DNA from: Morchella semilibera
Taxonomy: Eukaryota; Ascomycota; Pezizomycetes; Pezizales; Morchellaceae
DNA length: 64,000 bases
Direction of reading: 5' to 3'
Assembly (NCBI GenBank): GCA_009192285.1
Contig: CM018604.1
Location: 62,001-126,000 of the forward strand
Shown: positions 23,899 to 34,882 of the stretch, piece after piece
Numbering within the stretch: the first letter of the stretch is position 1
Layout of the letters: every line of letters begins with the position of its first letter
Position numbers and translations under genes: made by a program
The notes under the pieces: model-generated
Seen by the model: only the letters and a program-made list of their open reading frames with translations
Database searches by the model: none
Told to the model about the DNA's origin: nothing

Positions 23899-26222
23899 AT
23901 GCGTCTCTCCCTTTCCCCCCACCTCCTCCTCCTCCTCCTCCCCCTCACCACCGCCTTCCCCAACACCCTTTACCGCCGCGTTGATCATGCACCGGGCTCC
24001 GATGGCGCCTTGCGTGAGGGCCTCAGCACCGGCCCGGACCAGTCCCTCTTCTGGCACGGGCGCAACGCGCAGGACCAGAGCGTCGAGAAAGACGCCGACA
24101 CCTACGCCAATAACAACGGGTTGAAGACCATCGGCCAGCTCAAGACGGAGATGGACAAGAAGGGAACCTCGGGACCCGCCTCCCAGTGGGACTGGGACAG
24201 GGCGTCGAAGAACTATGCCCTCGAGGCGTCGGGGAAGGTCCATGTGCTGAAGGGGTCCCTCGGGAATACGCCGGAGGAGAGCGAGAAGAATCTCAAGAAG
24301 ACGATATATCACAAGACGGAGCTGCCGACGCTCACCGACCCGAACAAGGACAAGCCGGTCGATGAGATTATCAAGGTAGATGCCATCACGGGCGAGAAGG
24401 CGCGGACGTGGAAGAAAGGGGATCCCCAGCAGGGAGAGGGTGGGAGTGGTGTTCCGAGGCCGGAGAGTCCATTGTCCCCGGGCGGGACTAGTATGAGGGG
24501 GAGGAATAGGGCTCCGAGCCCGGTCAGGAACGGGAGTCCGACTAGGAATAGAAGTCCCAGTCCAAATAGGAGCCCCAGCCCGAGCCCGCGCGCAACTCCA
24601 AGCCCTCTTCCGACCCCAGGTCCCAGCACGTCGGCGTCTGGGTCTGGGTCCACGGCTCCGGGAAAAAAGTCAACGCCAAATGGGTCTGGGTCTGCCGGGG
24701 GTAAGAGTGCCTCCAGTGGATCGGGCAAGCAGACACCACCGAAGGGCGGGAACACAGCCGCGAAAGGAGCCGGTGCAAAGGCCCCGGCGAAGAAGCCTAG
24801 TCCTGGCCGTCCGGGACAACCTAACAAAGGGAAGAACCTCAAAGGGGCGCCGAAGAAGAATACCGGTGCGCAAGGCCAAAAGGCAAAACCTGGATCACCA
24901 GGAAAGACGCAGCCAAATGCTGGGAAGAAGGTCAGCAAGGGCATGAACAAGAAGCCGGGCGTAAACGTGAAGAAGCCCGCATCAGCGCCAGGAACAAGGG
25001 CCGGTGGTAAGAAGACCACCCCGGGAAGGAAACCAAACACTGAGAAAAAGTCCACTGCCGGGGCAAAAACAAATGTTGGGAAAAAGCCAAACACCGGAAA
25101 GAAACCTACTCCTGGAACGAAAACAAACATTGGGAAGCAGCCGAATGCCGGGAAGAAGCCCACACCCGGGAAGAAAACGACACCTGGGAAGAAAACGAAC
25201 GACGTGAAGAGGCCAAACGCCGGAAAGAAACCCACTCCTGGGAAAAAGCAAAATGTCGGGAAGACCGCTCCTGGGAAGAAGCCAAATGCCGGAAAGACGA
25301 CTCCTACGAAGAATCCAAATGCTGGCAAGAAACAGACTCCTACAAAGAAGCCAAATACCGTGAAGAAGCCAAACACCGCAAAGAAACAGACTCCGGGGAA
25401 GAATCCCACTACCGTGAGAAAGCCTGGCCCCGCAAAGAAGGCCGCCCCGGGGAAGAAGCCAAATACTACAAAGAAGACCACCCCGGGAAAAAGGCCAACC
25501 CAACTGCGACTAAGAAGCCGACTCCGGGGAAGAAACCCGCCGCCGCCGCGAAGAAGCCCGGCGCTACAAAGAACCTCACTGCCACAAAAAAGCCTCCTAC
25601 GGCTAAAAAGCCAGCCACAGCTGGGAAGAAATCACCCGCAGTGAAGAAGCCAGTCCCAGCTACGAAAAAACCAGCTACAGCTACTAAGAAGCCAGCTGCT
25701 CTGAAAAAACCGGCAGCAGCAGCTACGAAGAAGCCAGCCACAGCCGCGAAGAAGCCAGCTGCTGCAGTGAAGAAGCCAGCCACAGCCGCGAAGAAGCCAG
25801 CCACAGCCGCGAAGAAGCCAGCCACAGCCGCGAAGAAGCCAGCTGCTGCAGTGAAGAAGCCAGCTGCTGCTGTGAAGAAACCAGCTGCAGCCGTGAAGAA
25901 GCCAGCTGCAGCTGTGAAGAAACCAGCTGCTGCTGTGAAGAAACCTGCTGCTGCTGTGAAGAAACCTACTACTACTGTGAAGAAACCTGCTACTGCTGTG
26001 AAGAAACCTTCTGCTGCTGTGAAGAAACCAGCTGCAGCCGTGAAGAAGCCAGCTGCAGCCGTGAAGAAACCAGCTGCTGCTGTGAAGAAACCGGCTGCAG
26101 CCGTGAAGAAACCTGCTGCTGCTGTCAAGACACCAGCTGCAGCCGTGAGGAAGCCAGCTGCTGCCCAAAAACCCCTCGGGATCGTGAAGGCAGCCCCTCC
26201 CAAGAAGGCCGGAAAGGCCTAG
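23899..26222 (+). CDS. Secreted protein with long Lys-Pro-rich repeat tail, apparent frameshift
   Basis: ATG at 23899 starts a strong signal peptide (MRLSLSPHLLLLLLPLTTAF) followed by YRRVDH, a possible dibasic processing site. Residues ~45-175 form a probable globular domain with SLFWHGRNAQDQSV, ASGKVHVLKG and TELPTL; similar fungal secreted proteins with FWxGR and VHVxKG motifs exist in my memory, but their function is unknown to me. After a Ser/Pro-rich linker with PSPxR repeats the rest is a lysine-proline repeat tail: first PGKKPNAGKK-like units, then KKPAAAV/KKPATAA units up to a TAG at 26220-26222. The frame opened at 23899 leaves the repeat at a run of five A (25488-25492) and would end at 25644. 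One extra base there would keep the KKP pattern to 26222, giving about 774 residues. A homopolymer sequencing error or a recent indel are both possible. The tail resembles that of linker histone H1 in composition and should bind polyanions. Confidence 0.78.
25641..26170 (+). repeat. Coding repeat array, 15-24 bp units (KKPAxA)
   Basis: Tandem units of the type GTGAAGAAGCCAGCTGCTGC recur about thirty times with variable third positions and several near-identical blocks, for example GCCACAGCCGCGAAGAAGCC in succession at 25737-25835. The array encodes KKPA(A/T)A(V/A) and is expected to vary in length between strains. Confidence 0.9.
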
Positions 26223-26518
26223 TTACATGTATCTAGGATGCATTCCGGCGCCGGAGTAATAATGTATTTGTACGACAGTTTTACATGAATTTCGTTTATA
26301 GGAGAATTAAGGTTATAAAAATGGGGTTATATATATATGGGTTCAAACATAAGGCCAATTGAATTATCGAATCCCCTCTCGCGATGAAGTGATAGTGAAG
26401 ATATATAAAATGACCTTGAGTAAGAGAACGAGTACGTGCATGGCCTTTCCCAATCTTATTGGCATGTAGTTGTGATGATTAATATGGGTCTACATTTTTC
26501 CATCCCCACCTACAGCTT

Positions 26519-26863
26519 CTAAACCCCTTCCGAATCTCCATCACAGCACCACTGAAAAACTCTCAATACCCTGGGTAGGCCAGGATACTCCACTGCCGCT
26601 TCTTCCGGAGCTTTATGTTCTTGCTTCGACCTTAATACCATGTATAAAAGAATCGGAGTCCCCACGATGATGATCAATATTGTGATAAGTATGATACGTG
26701 TAGTAGGGGAATAAAGGTACCACCGTCGCCTCCAGGATTTTATGGTCTTGAGTGTCGGGCTCCCGTAAATCTCTTTCTCTAGAGACTCCAAAGATTCATC
26801 GTCGGTTCGAGCTAGGTAAGGTGGCTGAGGCGGCTGAGGCGGCTGAGACGGAAAAGGTGCCAT
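26519..26863 (-). CDS. Small single-pass membrane protein, 114 residues
   Basis: Single exon from ATG 26863 to TAG. The order is a Pro-rich N-terminus (PSQPPQPPQPPYLAR), an acidic segment (DDESLESLEKEIYG), a basic stretch (KSWRRRWYLYS) and then one hydrophobic segment of about 24 residues (TRIILITILIIIVGTPILLY), followed by a short polar C-terminus. The positive charges before the helix suggest that the N-terminus faces the cytosol. No family is recognised. It is convergent with the preceding Lys-Pro gene, with stops about 300 bp apart. Confidence 0.55.
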   Translation of the reverse strand: MAPFPSQPPQPPQPPYLARTDDESLESLEKEIYGSPTLKTIKSWRRRWYLYSPTTRIILITILIIIVGTPILLYMVLRSKQEHKAPEEAAVEYPGLPRVLRVFQWCCDGDSEGV

Positions 26864-28329
26864 GGTAGCTGGAGATTCGATTTAATCAGGGGTAAGGGGG
26901 TTGTAAGGGTCTAGTCCCCAGTGGTGAAAAATATATATCTAGATCTAGTGAGAGGCTGCAGATGTGCCTTTTCTATTAAAGTTATTTCGGTATCTCGGTG
27001 TTGAAATTAAATAGCGAGGTAGCAAACGTTTTTGATACTTACGGAGCCTTTCTATAAAGCAGCACAGCGCTTTTTTTTTCCTTTCTTCTTCTCTTCTTTT
27101 ACGGTACATGCAGGCGTTATGGCGGGAAACTTGACTTGGAGAGTGGTGGTGTTCCATAACTGAGGGTACTCTGGTATGTATGGGGGTTGGCGGCGATTCT
27201 AGGCAATAGAATTGTTTTAACATACATCGCGGAAAAACTACGCTTAAATAGTATCGAGGAGAGTGGCCATAATATATAATTGTCTAGCAAGAGTCTCCTT
27301 ATATCTGAATTCTTAACAGAAGAATTAAAGAGACATAGAAATCACTTACACCGGTAGCATGCACTAGACTGACTATTCAAGCAACTTTGTATCCAACCCG
27401 CTTTCCCGGTAGCCGTTCTCTAGCAAAGGGTCACGGAATACCGGAATTCTGACCTGCGCCTCCTAGGGTAGAAGCAGAATGGAGTATTCGTTGATTGTTT
27501 CCATAGCTCCTAGACAACGAAATTTATTTAATTATAGGATCGGTTGATCAGATAGAATTACATCCTCTGACCAGAGGGGATCTCAACGCTATAAGCCTAG
27601 ATCGATAGCCGTTGCGCGTATGCGATAGGCTATGTGAGCTATGACATGAGCCTTTTGTTATATAGGTGGGGACATTTTTATGTTATTTTTAGTTTATATC
27701 CTGGGAGCCTAAGTACTTGGAATATGGGAATTGCACTACTTATACTCTACCGCGCGATTTTCAAGGGGCATAATAAGAATAGCAAGCTTCAAATCGTGAT
27801 ATGAGCTGATCATAGTATATACTACTCTATTTTAGAAAAACCTACAAGTCTTTGATTTCAACACCTCCACCCGGTGGGGGGGGGGGGGGGGGTCAATGAT
27901 TAATAGGAAAATTTTCGAGGATGCCATATGTACCATGCCCTGACCTCCCGACATATAGTTCGACAGTGCCGAAACATGCATCGATTACTTCAACCACAAA
28001 TAATTATGTAGTATAATTATATAAGCCTATTCCTCTAGACTTATCGAGCTACGGATTATGGATATGGACAAGAACTTGAAATCTTGCAACTGGGTGATGG
28101 GTTCATAGCTATAGGGCCAGGCTAGTGCTGTACAAACTGAGATTCCATAAAGGAAACTAGGTCAGCGCTCCCCCCATAACAACTTTTCAGAGACATAATT
28201 AAATACATTCTTTCTGGTATATCTTGGCGTATGCAATTACAGGGATGATCCGGCCCGATCAGAAACCATGTCTCGCCGGCCGGAGAATACCGTTAAGTCA
28301 TAATACAAGAAATTGGGCCGGTTCAGCAA
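26864..28329. other. Intergenic, no gene seen
   Basis: AT-rich DNA with short chance frames. A long G homopolymer lies near 27873-27892. Confidence 0.5.
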
Positions 28330-28409
28330 TCTTTGGTAGTATAGTGGTTAGTATACTCGCTTGTCATCGGCAAAACGCGAGTGACCGGGGTTCAATTCCC
28401 GCCAGAGAG
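28330..28409 (+). tRNA. tRNA-Asp (GTC) with short intron; T arm one base short
   Basis: The acceptor arms TCTTTGG (28330-28336) and CCAGAGA (28402-28408) pair with one G-T wobble, and G follows as discriminator base. The D-arm GTATAGTGGTTAGTATAC and the anticodon stem CTCGC/GCGAG are intact. The loop holds anticodon GTC (28363-28365), followed after one A by about nine extra bases (28367-28375), the place of a normal nuclear tRNA intron. The variable loop TGAC and T-loop TTCAATT match tRNA-Asp. The 3' side of the T stem has CCCG where CCCCG is expected, so the T stem is only four pairs or mispaired. The run TTTCTTTTT directly downstream is a Pol III terminator. It may be a functional variant or a young pseudogene. 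Confidence 0.72.
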
Positions 28410-28410
28410 G

Positions 28411-28422
28411 TTTCTTTTTAAT
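28411..28422 (+). terminator. Pol III terminator of tRNA-Asp
   Basis: TTTCTTTTT begins two bases after the tRNA discriminator base, the usual position of a Pol III T-run terminator. Confidence 0.65.
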
Positions 28423-28425
28423 TTT

Positions 28426-28521
28426 GCAACCTTGAAAGATGTTTATTGTCCACGCTAGGCTCCGAGGTGCCTTGCAACCCGAAAGATGTCTACTGCCCAC
28501 GCTGGAGCCTTCGGGGTGAGG
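28426..28521 (+). repeat. Two diverged 48-bp tandem units after the tRNA
   Basis: Units start at 28426 and 28474, both with GCAAC. Both contain GAAAGATGT followed by T(A/C)T(A/C)... and CCACGCT, and they end in GGTG-type sequence. They differ at roughly a quarter of positions. Nothing suggests coding. Confidence 0.7.
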
Positions 28522-28667
28522 CCCTGAATATCGCAACGTAACTGAGGTCGCTAGTGATGAAATAACAAATCTTACCCCCATGGGATATTCCTCCCATATT
28601 TGCCAAGGGTCTAGTTGCATCTTATTACATCGCAGTATCTTCCCATCAAAAGATCCATCCATCCATA

Positions 28668-28963
28668 CACATTATTAAATGTGTGGTATAGGCGCTGAAT
28701 TTCAGTTCTTGTTCCAGTATAAAAGCTAAATTCCAGTCTTTATGCTGCGCTATCATTATTGCAAACACTTATGAAGGTTTCCCACCGGTGGACAATAGGG
28801 CTCGTATATTGGCATTATATAATAGCCCCTTTCGGCCGAAATGTCTGTGCTTTTACCATAAAAGGTGGCATTATTGGTATAAATCATGGTATTATTCTCA
28901 CCACTGGTGGTAAAATAATTTACTACCGTTTGTAAAATTACTTTTGACTCGTTTGCCACTCCA
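28668..28963 (-). mobile_element. MITE-like element, CCACCGGTGG family, copy B
   Basis: Read on the minus strand this matches copy A (14672-15011): an end starting TGGAGTGGCAAACGAGTCAA, the shared blocks AAAAGCACAGACATTTCGGC and GGGGCTAT..ATAATGCCA, then TTGTCCACCGGTGGG and TTTATACTGGAACAAGA..CTGAAATTCAG. TA follows the end at 28964-28965. The other end is degraded or internally deleted, so 28668 is approximate. One exact decamer CCACCGGTGG (28782) and one variant CCACTGGTGG (28901) remain. Confidence 0.78.
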
Positions 28964-29536
28964 TATACCCACTGGCCCTCAAATCTCAGAGTGTTCAAGT
29001 GATACATAAGTAATACACAAGAGAGAGAACCCGTGTTTGCATGTCTCGTTCTCTCCTCTGCATATCAATCCACCATCACAGTGCATCACTCGTGAACATA
29101 ACTAATGCAGGGCCGCCCACATACATCAGAGATCTCTGGCTCCATGATTAGGTAGGACGCCCCTGTCTGAGTTTGTGTCTCTGTGGATTTGACAGGTATA
29201 TCGGGAGAGATGGTATGGTTAGCCATCATATCAAACCCGGAACTGGCAGTGGTGGTCCCGTTTTAGTTCTGTGTGTTCACATATACCCTTGATTTATATC
29301 AAAACCTATGAAGAGTGGGTTGCAGTTTAAAATAAAGGCAATGTTCATGACGATCTCAACATAAAACCTAACTATTCCTAATTACCATACACATCACTTT
29401 ATAATTAACCAAAGAAGTAGGCCCCTCATGTCGTGCCAAATAATATTAAAATACATAGGTTGATTAATCTACAAAAATAAAAAAAAAGATATCTATATAC
29501 TTAGGTATTCAACTACAAAACACCACCCACTTCCGA

Positions 29537-32500
29537 TCAAGCCACCTTCCCCTTCTCGCCCATAGCCACGCCCATCAACTCTCCTGGGAACTTGACACTC
29601 CCCACCAATCCCTCCACACCCTCCACCAACCTGCCCAGATCCGCCACCGAGATGCCCATCGCCACCTGCAAAACCGCAAAGGCCACATACCCATCCTCCC
29701 CACACCTCTCAATCCCTAATATCTCCCTGTCCCTCTCTTCCAGGGCCCTCGCCAGGCCATATGGGCCCGGGACCGTCACCGCCGGCGGCAGCGGCCTCCC
29801 CCCCGCCAGACTGGACGATAAAACACACAACAGCCCGGTCACCTGCGGCAACCGGTTCTCAACGCCCTTGAGCAGCGCCGACAGGTCCCGTACCCAGGCC
29901 TGCCCACTGTGCGAGAAGCTGCGCGAGGCAAACGCAATGATGCTCAGATACGTGTTGATGCTCGCACACACGTCGATGAGGTTGTCGTAGTGGGCCTTTG
30001 GCCACGCCCCGCGCAACGACGGCTCAAATACCGTCATGGCGCTGTTTCGTCGCAGCTGGTCTAACGCAACCATGGAGGACGTCATGAGTCTCTGTCGGCG
30101 TTTCTCGAAGATGGCGCCGTGGCTAGTCTTGAGGGATTCGTCGCCGGTGGTGCCGTCGATACGCATGCGCACGAGGGAGATTGTGTTGCTGTAGCTCTGC
30201 GCGAGGAGGTAGAGCTGTGCGGAGACGTCAACGCGGATGCGTGACCGTGTAGAGGTGGGGTAGGGGAATATGGTAAAGAAGAATGCGACACCAATACCGG
30301 CGAGGGTGACGAGTAGACGGTACCAGCCAAGGTCATTGATCCCCAGGACGGGCTGACCGGAGGCTTCAGAGGCGGGAACTCCGATGACCCGAACCTGTAG
30401 CTCGTATCCGATTATCATAATCTGGGTGATCATGGCGGTGAATACGGATTGGATGGTTTGCGGAGCTTTGATGATGAAGTAGAAATCTGCAAAAGTCAAT
30501 TATTATGTCAACGGGCCTTTATGCGGTGCGGTGGGCGCGGGGGGGGGATAGAAAGCTCAATGAGACGCCTCCACGACTTGTATAGGAATCATGTGAAATA
30601 TAAGACTATCATATCCCAGATGTTCTTGATGCATATACGAGTGATGAGGATGCCCATATCCCATTTGATATCCAATCACTTGTACTGTTTGAGGGACAGA
30701 ATACGGAATGAAACTTACGGATTGCGACAAAGAACCAGAGGAATACAATCACACCTCTATTATAAATACCATAATAAGTTAGAAGTTTGACCTGAAGGTG
30801 ATCAGTAAAAAAGAAAAAACCTACGCAGTGTTTCCATCGACGATATACCAATTAACAAAGGCAAATATCACCGCTAGAACAGTTCCAACAATCCTCCCCA
30901 TAAAACCAAACAACTACACAAGAAGAAAATATCAGCATAATTCACACCTCCCCAAGAGGAACATTATAGGAATAACACTCACCGAAGCACCGCTGGTTGG
31001 ACTCATCCCGATGGCCACCATAATCATAGCCCACATAACCCTCTTTTCGGTGAAGAACACATGGCTCGACTCAAAGAATCCAGGTGCAGCCACCACCGTA
31101 GTCGCAAATGCAACTCTCACCCCGAACGCGCTCTCCTCACTTCTGAATAGTGCTGCGCAGCGTGAGAGTACCTCACCGACCTTCTGCAGTCCGCTCGCCG
31201 CCGGTAGATGCTCAGGGTCGCACACAGGTCCTATCCCAGGCTTGCTCAGCTTGCTACTGTTGCTGCTGCTGGCACCGACATCGCAGACATCGACCACGTC
31301 GTCACCGTCCGTGGTCAGGAGCCATTTCTTCACCCTCCGCAGAGAGGGATACACAAACCGTCGCCTCTCGAGGATTCCTGACGCCTTTGTAGCCTCCGCA
31401 AAGCGTGCCAATTCCAGTAACGAGTCGGCGGCGGAGCGGAGAAGGTGTTCCATAAAGAGGACAAGATACAGGACACTTTTTGCATCTTCATCGAGAGACA
31501 TTTGTGCCTTTACCGGCCCCCCAATATCCCCCATAACCTCCACTGGTACCTTTCCTCTGAAATGGCCCTTGATTTCGTCGCCCCTCGTCGCATAGAACGC
31601 ATTCACCTTTTCCTGCAACACCTCGCAGAACCCAATCTGCCCCACTCCCTTGATAGCGCCTTCTTCGACGTCGGCCGCCTTGACAGGTTTCCTTCCAGCC
31701 AGCCCCAGGAGTATCATGGTGTGCTCAACCGCCTCCTCACACAACGCGGACACAACAGCGTACGGTCTGTGCAACACACGCATTACCTCGGCGAATTGCT
31801 CCTTGCCCCGACACTCCCCGTCATCACTCGCGGCGGCGCGGGCAATCCCTCGATCAAAGATATCGAGGATGGCGGTCATTCCCTGCAGCGGTAGAACGGT
31901 GGCTTGTAGGTGCTTATGGGCAGCGCGGAGGTCTCTAGTGGTGTAATGCCCTATGGCTGTCTCGCGTTTGGCCATGGGGAGATCGATGGTGAGCTTAGCA
32001 AAAAGGTCCGAATGTGTTTTTTGCGCGGTAGAAAGGGGCGGTGGCGGTGGTGAGCCTTTGGATTTCCTAGAGGGGGCGGTTGTAGGCTTGCGGATGTCGT
32101 AGGATGAGAGTTCCTCGTGTTTCTGCATGAAGGATCTCTATATTTCCCATGGATCAGTCACCAGTAATAGCCATTGATACTGGGATTTCTACAAACCTGC
32201 TCCTTCAGCAATGTTTTACACCCCTCCAAGTATCCGCCCACTCCCTTCCACCATACCATCCGACAATTGACCGGAATGACGACTACCCCAACTGCAAGAC
32301 TGAGGGCAAACCCCGTCATGAATGCCTTGACCAGCAACACCACGGTGTTGATTACCCGCGGCATCGTCAGCAGTGGGCCATACGTAAACACGACGCTCAC
32401 AAAGATCGTATAGATGATGACAGGAATGGACAGCGCCGGCACCTTTGCACGGAACATATTGACGAGCCAGATATTCGCAAAGAGCCACACCGCAGAGACT

Positions 32501-33111
32501 GCCGCTGCGGAGCCATTGAACGCGCTGGATTGTGAGGACGGGTTGTTGCTGCGGGCGATTGTGGCAGTCCATAGGCCGAAGAGTGCTGTGGCAGCTGCGA
32601 GGCAGACGGCGATCTATGAAGATTCAGGATCTTGGTTCACTGCGGGGGGGGGGGGGAGGAGAGACTGGGGGGGAGAGATGGCTATATTATACGTACTGTG
32701 TTCTGTATTGTCAATTGGACGAGCTTGGCGCGTGGAAGAATGCACATGGACAAACTCGCCACGATGGTGACAAGATATCCCATTGTTCCGTATGTAGCGG
32801 CGATTTGTCTATTCTGGTACATTGCTGTAAAGATTGTGGGAGGGAGGGCACCTCTGTGTACGGTCATATTGTCAGTATATAGCTCTAGCTATCAGTGGGG
32901 TATAAGAGTAGAATTCGCACTTGGCCATCATCATCAGAGTACCAGCATCCAGTCCTAGCTTTGCCCATAGTGTCGCCAGTTTATTTCCTTGGGGCTTCTT
33001 GATTTGCTCCTCATCAGCTTCCTCGACTCGATATCGATCGTGGCCGTCGTTATCGGCCAATATTGTTGGATCCTCTGAGGAGGAGGAGGAGGAGGAGGAG
33101 GAAGAAGACAT
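29537..33111 (-). CDS. DUF2422/aromatic-acid-exporter-like membrane transporter
   Basis: Seven exons: 33111-32921, 32853-32697, 32613-32197, 32137-30983, 30913-30825, 30756-30719, 30486-29537. They join in frame to 998 residues; all introns are GT-AG with branch motifs such as TACTGAC. The N-terminus is a serine run, then an acidic linker. Exon 2 opens the first membrane domain with KGALPPTIFTAMYQ, followed by paired hydrophobic helices, SSAFNGSAAAVSAVWLFANI, RAKVPALSIPVIIYTIFVSV and FTYGP. A soluble middle part of about 380 residues precedes a second membrane half with SLFGFMGRIVGT, WYIVDGNTAGVIVFLWFF and IIGYELQVRVIG, then a cytoplasmic C-terminus. These blocks match the fungal ER transporter 6TM N-terminal family (DUF2422) with a fusaric-acid-resistance/ArAE-type second half. 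Such proteins are thought to export aromatic or other organic acids; substrate and exact membrane are not shown. Exon 6 is only 38 nt. Confidence 0.92.
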
Positions 33112-34882
33112 TATGTGATTCCTGATGCCTGCTCGATTGTGTAAAGGAGTGTATAAAGTATAAGCTTAAATATTAATGTGATTATAATATAAATAATATA
33201 ATTGGGAGAGTACGTGAACGTGACATGCACACAAAATGGGAGGGGGGGGATTAAGCTATTCTTTATAAGACCCTGAAAATGCCATACCATACATACCATA
33301 TCTTAATTCCTCCTCTCCCCCTCCCCACCCCACGGAATCCGTCACCACCACCGGAACCCGCGGATGATCAACTGGCGCAAGATCACGGGCATCGGGGGCC
33401 AATGGGGAGTAGCGGTGTCCTTGGCGCGTCGGAGGGACAGAACCTTTGATTACTGATATATATTCTTATACAGGGTTGACAGAAACTCATACTCCTCAGT
33501 TGGGAACGTTCCTCTTTACAGAACAAACTCCCCCCAGCTCAATACATATACAGTACCGGGAAAAAACTATCGCGAAAGTGGTTCTCCGTGATCCGATAGT
33601 CCTATTGGCCCTTACTTAAAGGTTTTTTGCTCGGAGACTGTATACACACGCGACCCCAATATACTGCATGTACCTACCTACATGTGTACAACGACAGGTA
33701 ATACCTGAGGTACAAACACCAAAACAGGCATCACTGTGTTCCATAACTCATTACCCACCGCTGTGCATGTAGCTCTGCCTGCTAGAGAGGGGCGGAAACC
33801 CGAAGCAAGGGAACATGGGTGCATGGGTTTAATCTTGTTTCAATTGACGTAGCACCGATCCACGACGTCCGTGCTAGTGTGGACTAGTTATGAAATCGTA
33901 AATATTGATTCAATCCCCCAAGACTCTAGCTCTTCTAACTGTACTGGTATGTAGTCCTTTAAATTTCTTTTTCCCAGCTAGGGAGCGTGGGTTAGGTTTA
34001 CTAGAAGGAATATTGCGTCTTCGGGCCAGCAGCCACCGCATGAATAATTATATGAATTAATCAATCATTACCATACGACCACATACTCTATAGCAAGATA
34101 TTATTATAAATATCAACAGCCAAAAAGCACACGAGCGAGCCAGTCAAGTAGAGTATATGCAATCGAAGTCTAGAGTAAGCTTAAACATGGGGGCACCGCA
34201 CCGCATTGCATCGGACACAGATAAGGGATAACCCCCGGCCCGATCGGAAGTGTCATGGCGCCGACCCGCCACCCTGGATAGAAACATAAAATAATATTGC
34301 GCGTGTACGTCAAGTGCCTACAGTACGAATCTACGTTACAGACTAATGGAATTAAGACTTGTTTTAAATACCGAGTCCCCAGCTAGTACTGCACTGGAAC
34401 CCGAATGCCGCGCTTTGAGACCTGTAGAATAATTCTTGCGGCAGGTGTAAGGGTCTCTTTATAATTTAGGCATAGTATTAGAAGGGAGGTCCTCTCGTAG
34501 CTCTCTATTAACTAAACTCTCGGTATGTTCTATGCTACGTATACTGTTGAGTGTTAATTGGACACGGGAAGCACCGAATTATACAGAAATTGGTATACGT
34601 GCAGGCGGAATTATTGAGGGGCTACGAGAGGGGATAAATTCCACTGGAATCACAAGACCAATCATCACCTCCGTCCTAGTGTCAATATTGCAAGTCACGA
34701 CAGGATTTCAGCGGGCCAAACTGACACATCAAGACTTGGATTATCATTAACTACAAAGCCAAGACAATTTACATTAAATTACAAAGGAAAAGTCTATTAA
34801 AAGAGTGTAAGGGCCCAGTCAATGGGCCAGACTATTCCTACCCATATACATTCACCCCCCAAATACATCATATCCCGACATC
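33112..34882. other. Intergenic, no gene seen
   Basis: It contains the presumed promoter of the transporter gene (33112-33.5 kb) and AT-rich spacer. The frame at 34532-34750 has no motif. The downstream end lies beside the 3' side of the Ser/Thr-rich gene. Confidence 0.45.

Noticed and set aside
24309-25481. 390-codon minus-strand frame rich in GFF/FFP
   Set aside because: It is the exact complement of the Lys-Pro repeat gene; AAG-AAG-CC read backwards gives GFF-type frames. No start context or motif.
25466-26203. 245-codon minus-strand frame AAAGFFTAAAGFF
   Set aside because: Shadow of the KKPAAA repeat array on the other strand.
30798-31595. 265-codon plus-strand frame
   Set aside because: Antisense to exons 4 and 5 of the exporter gene and crossing one of its introns.
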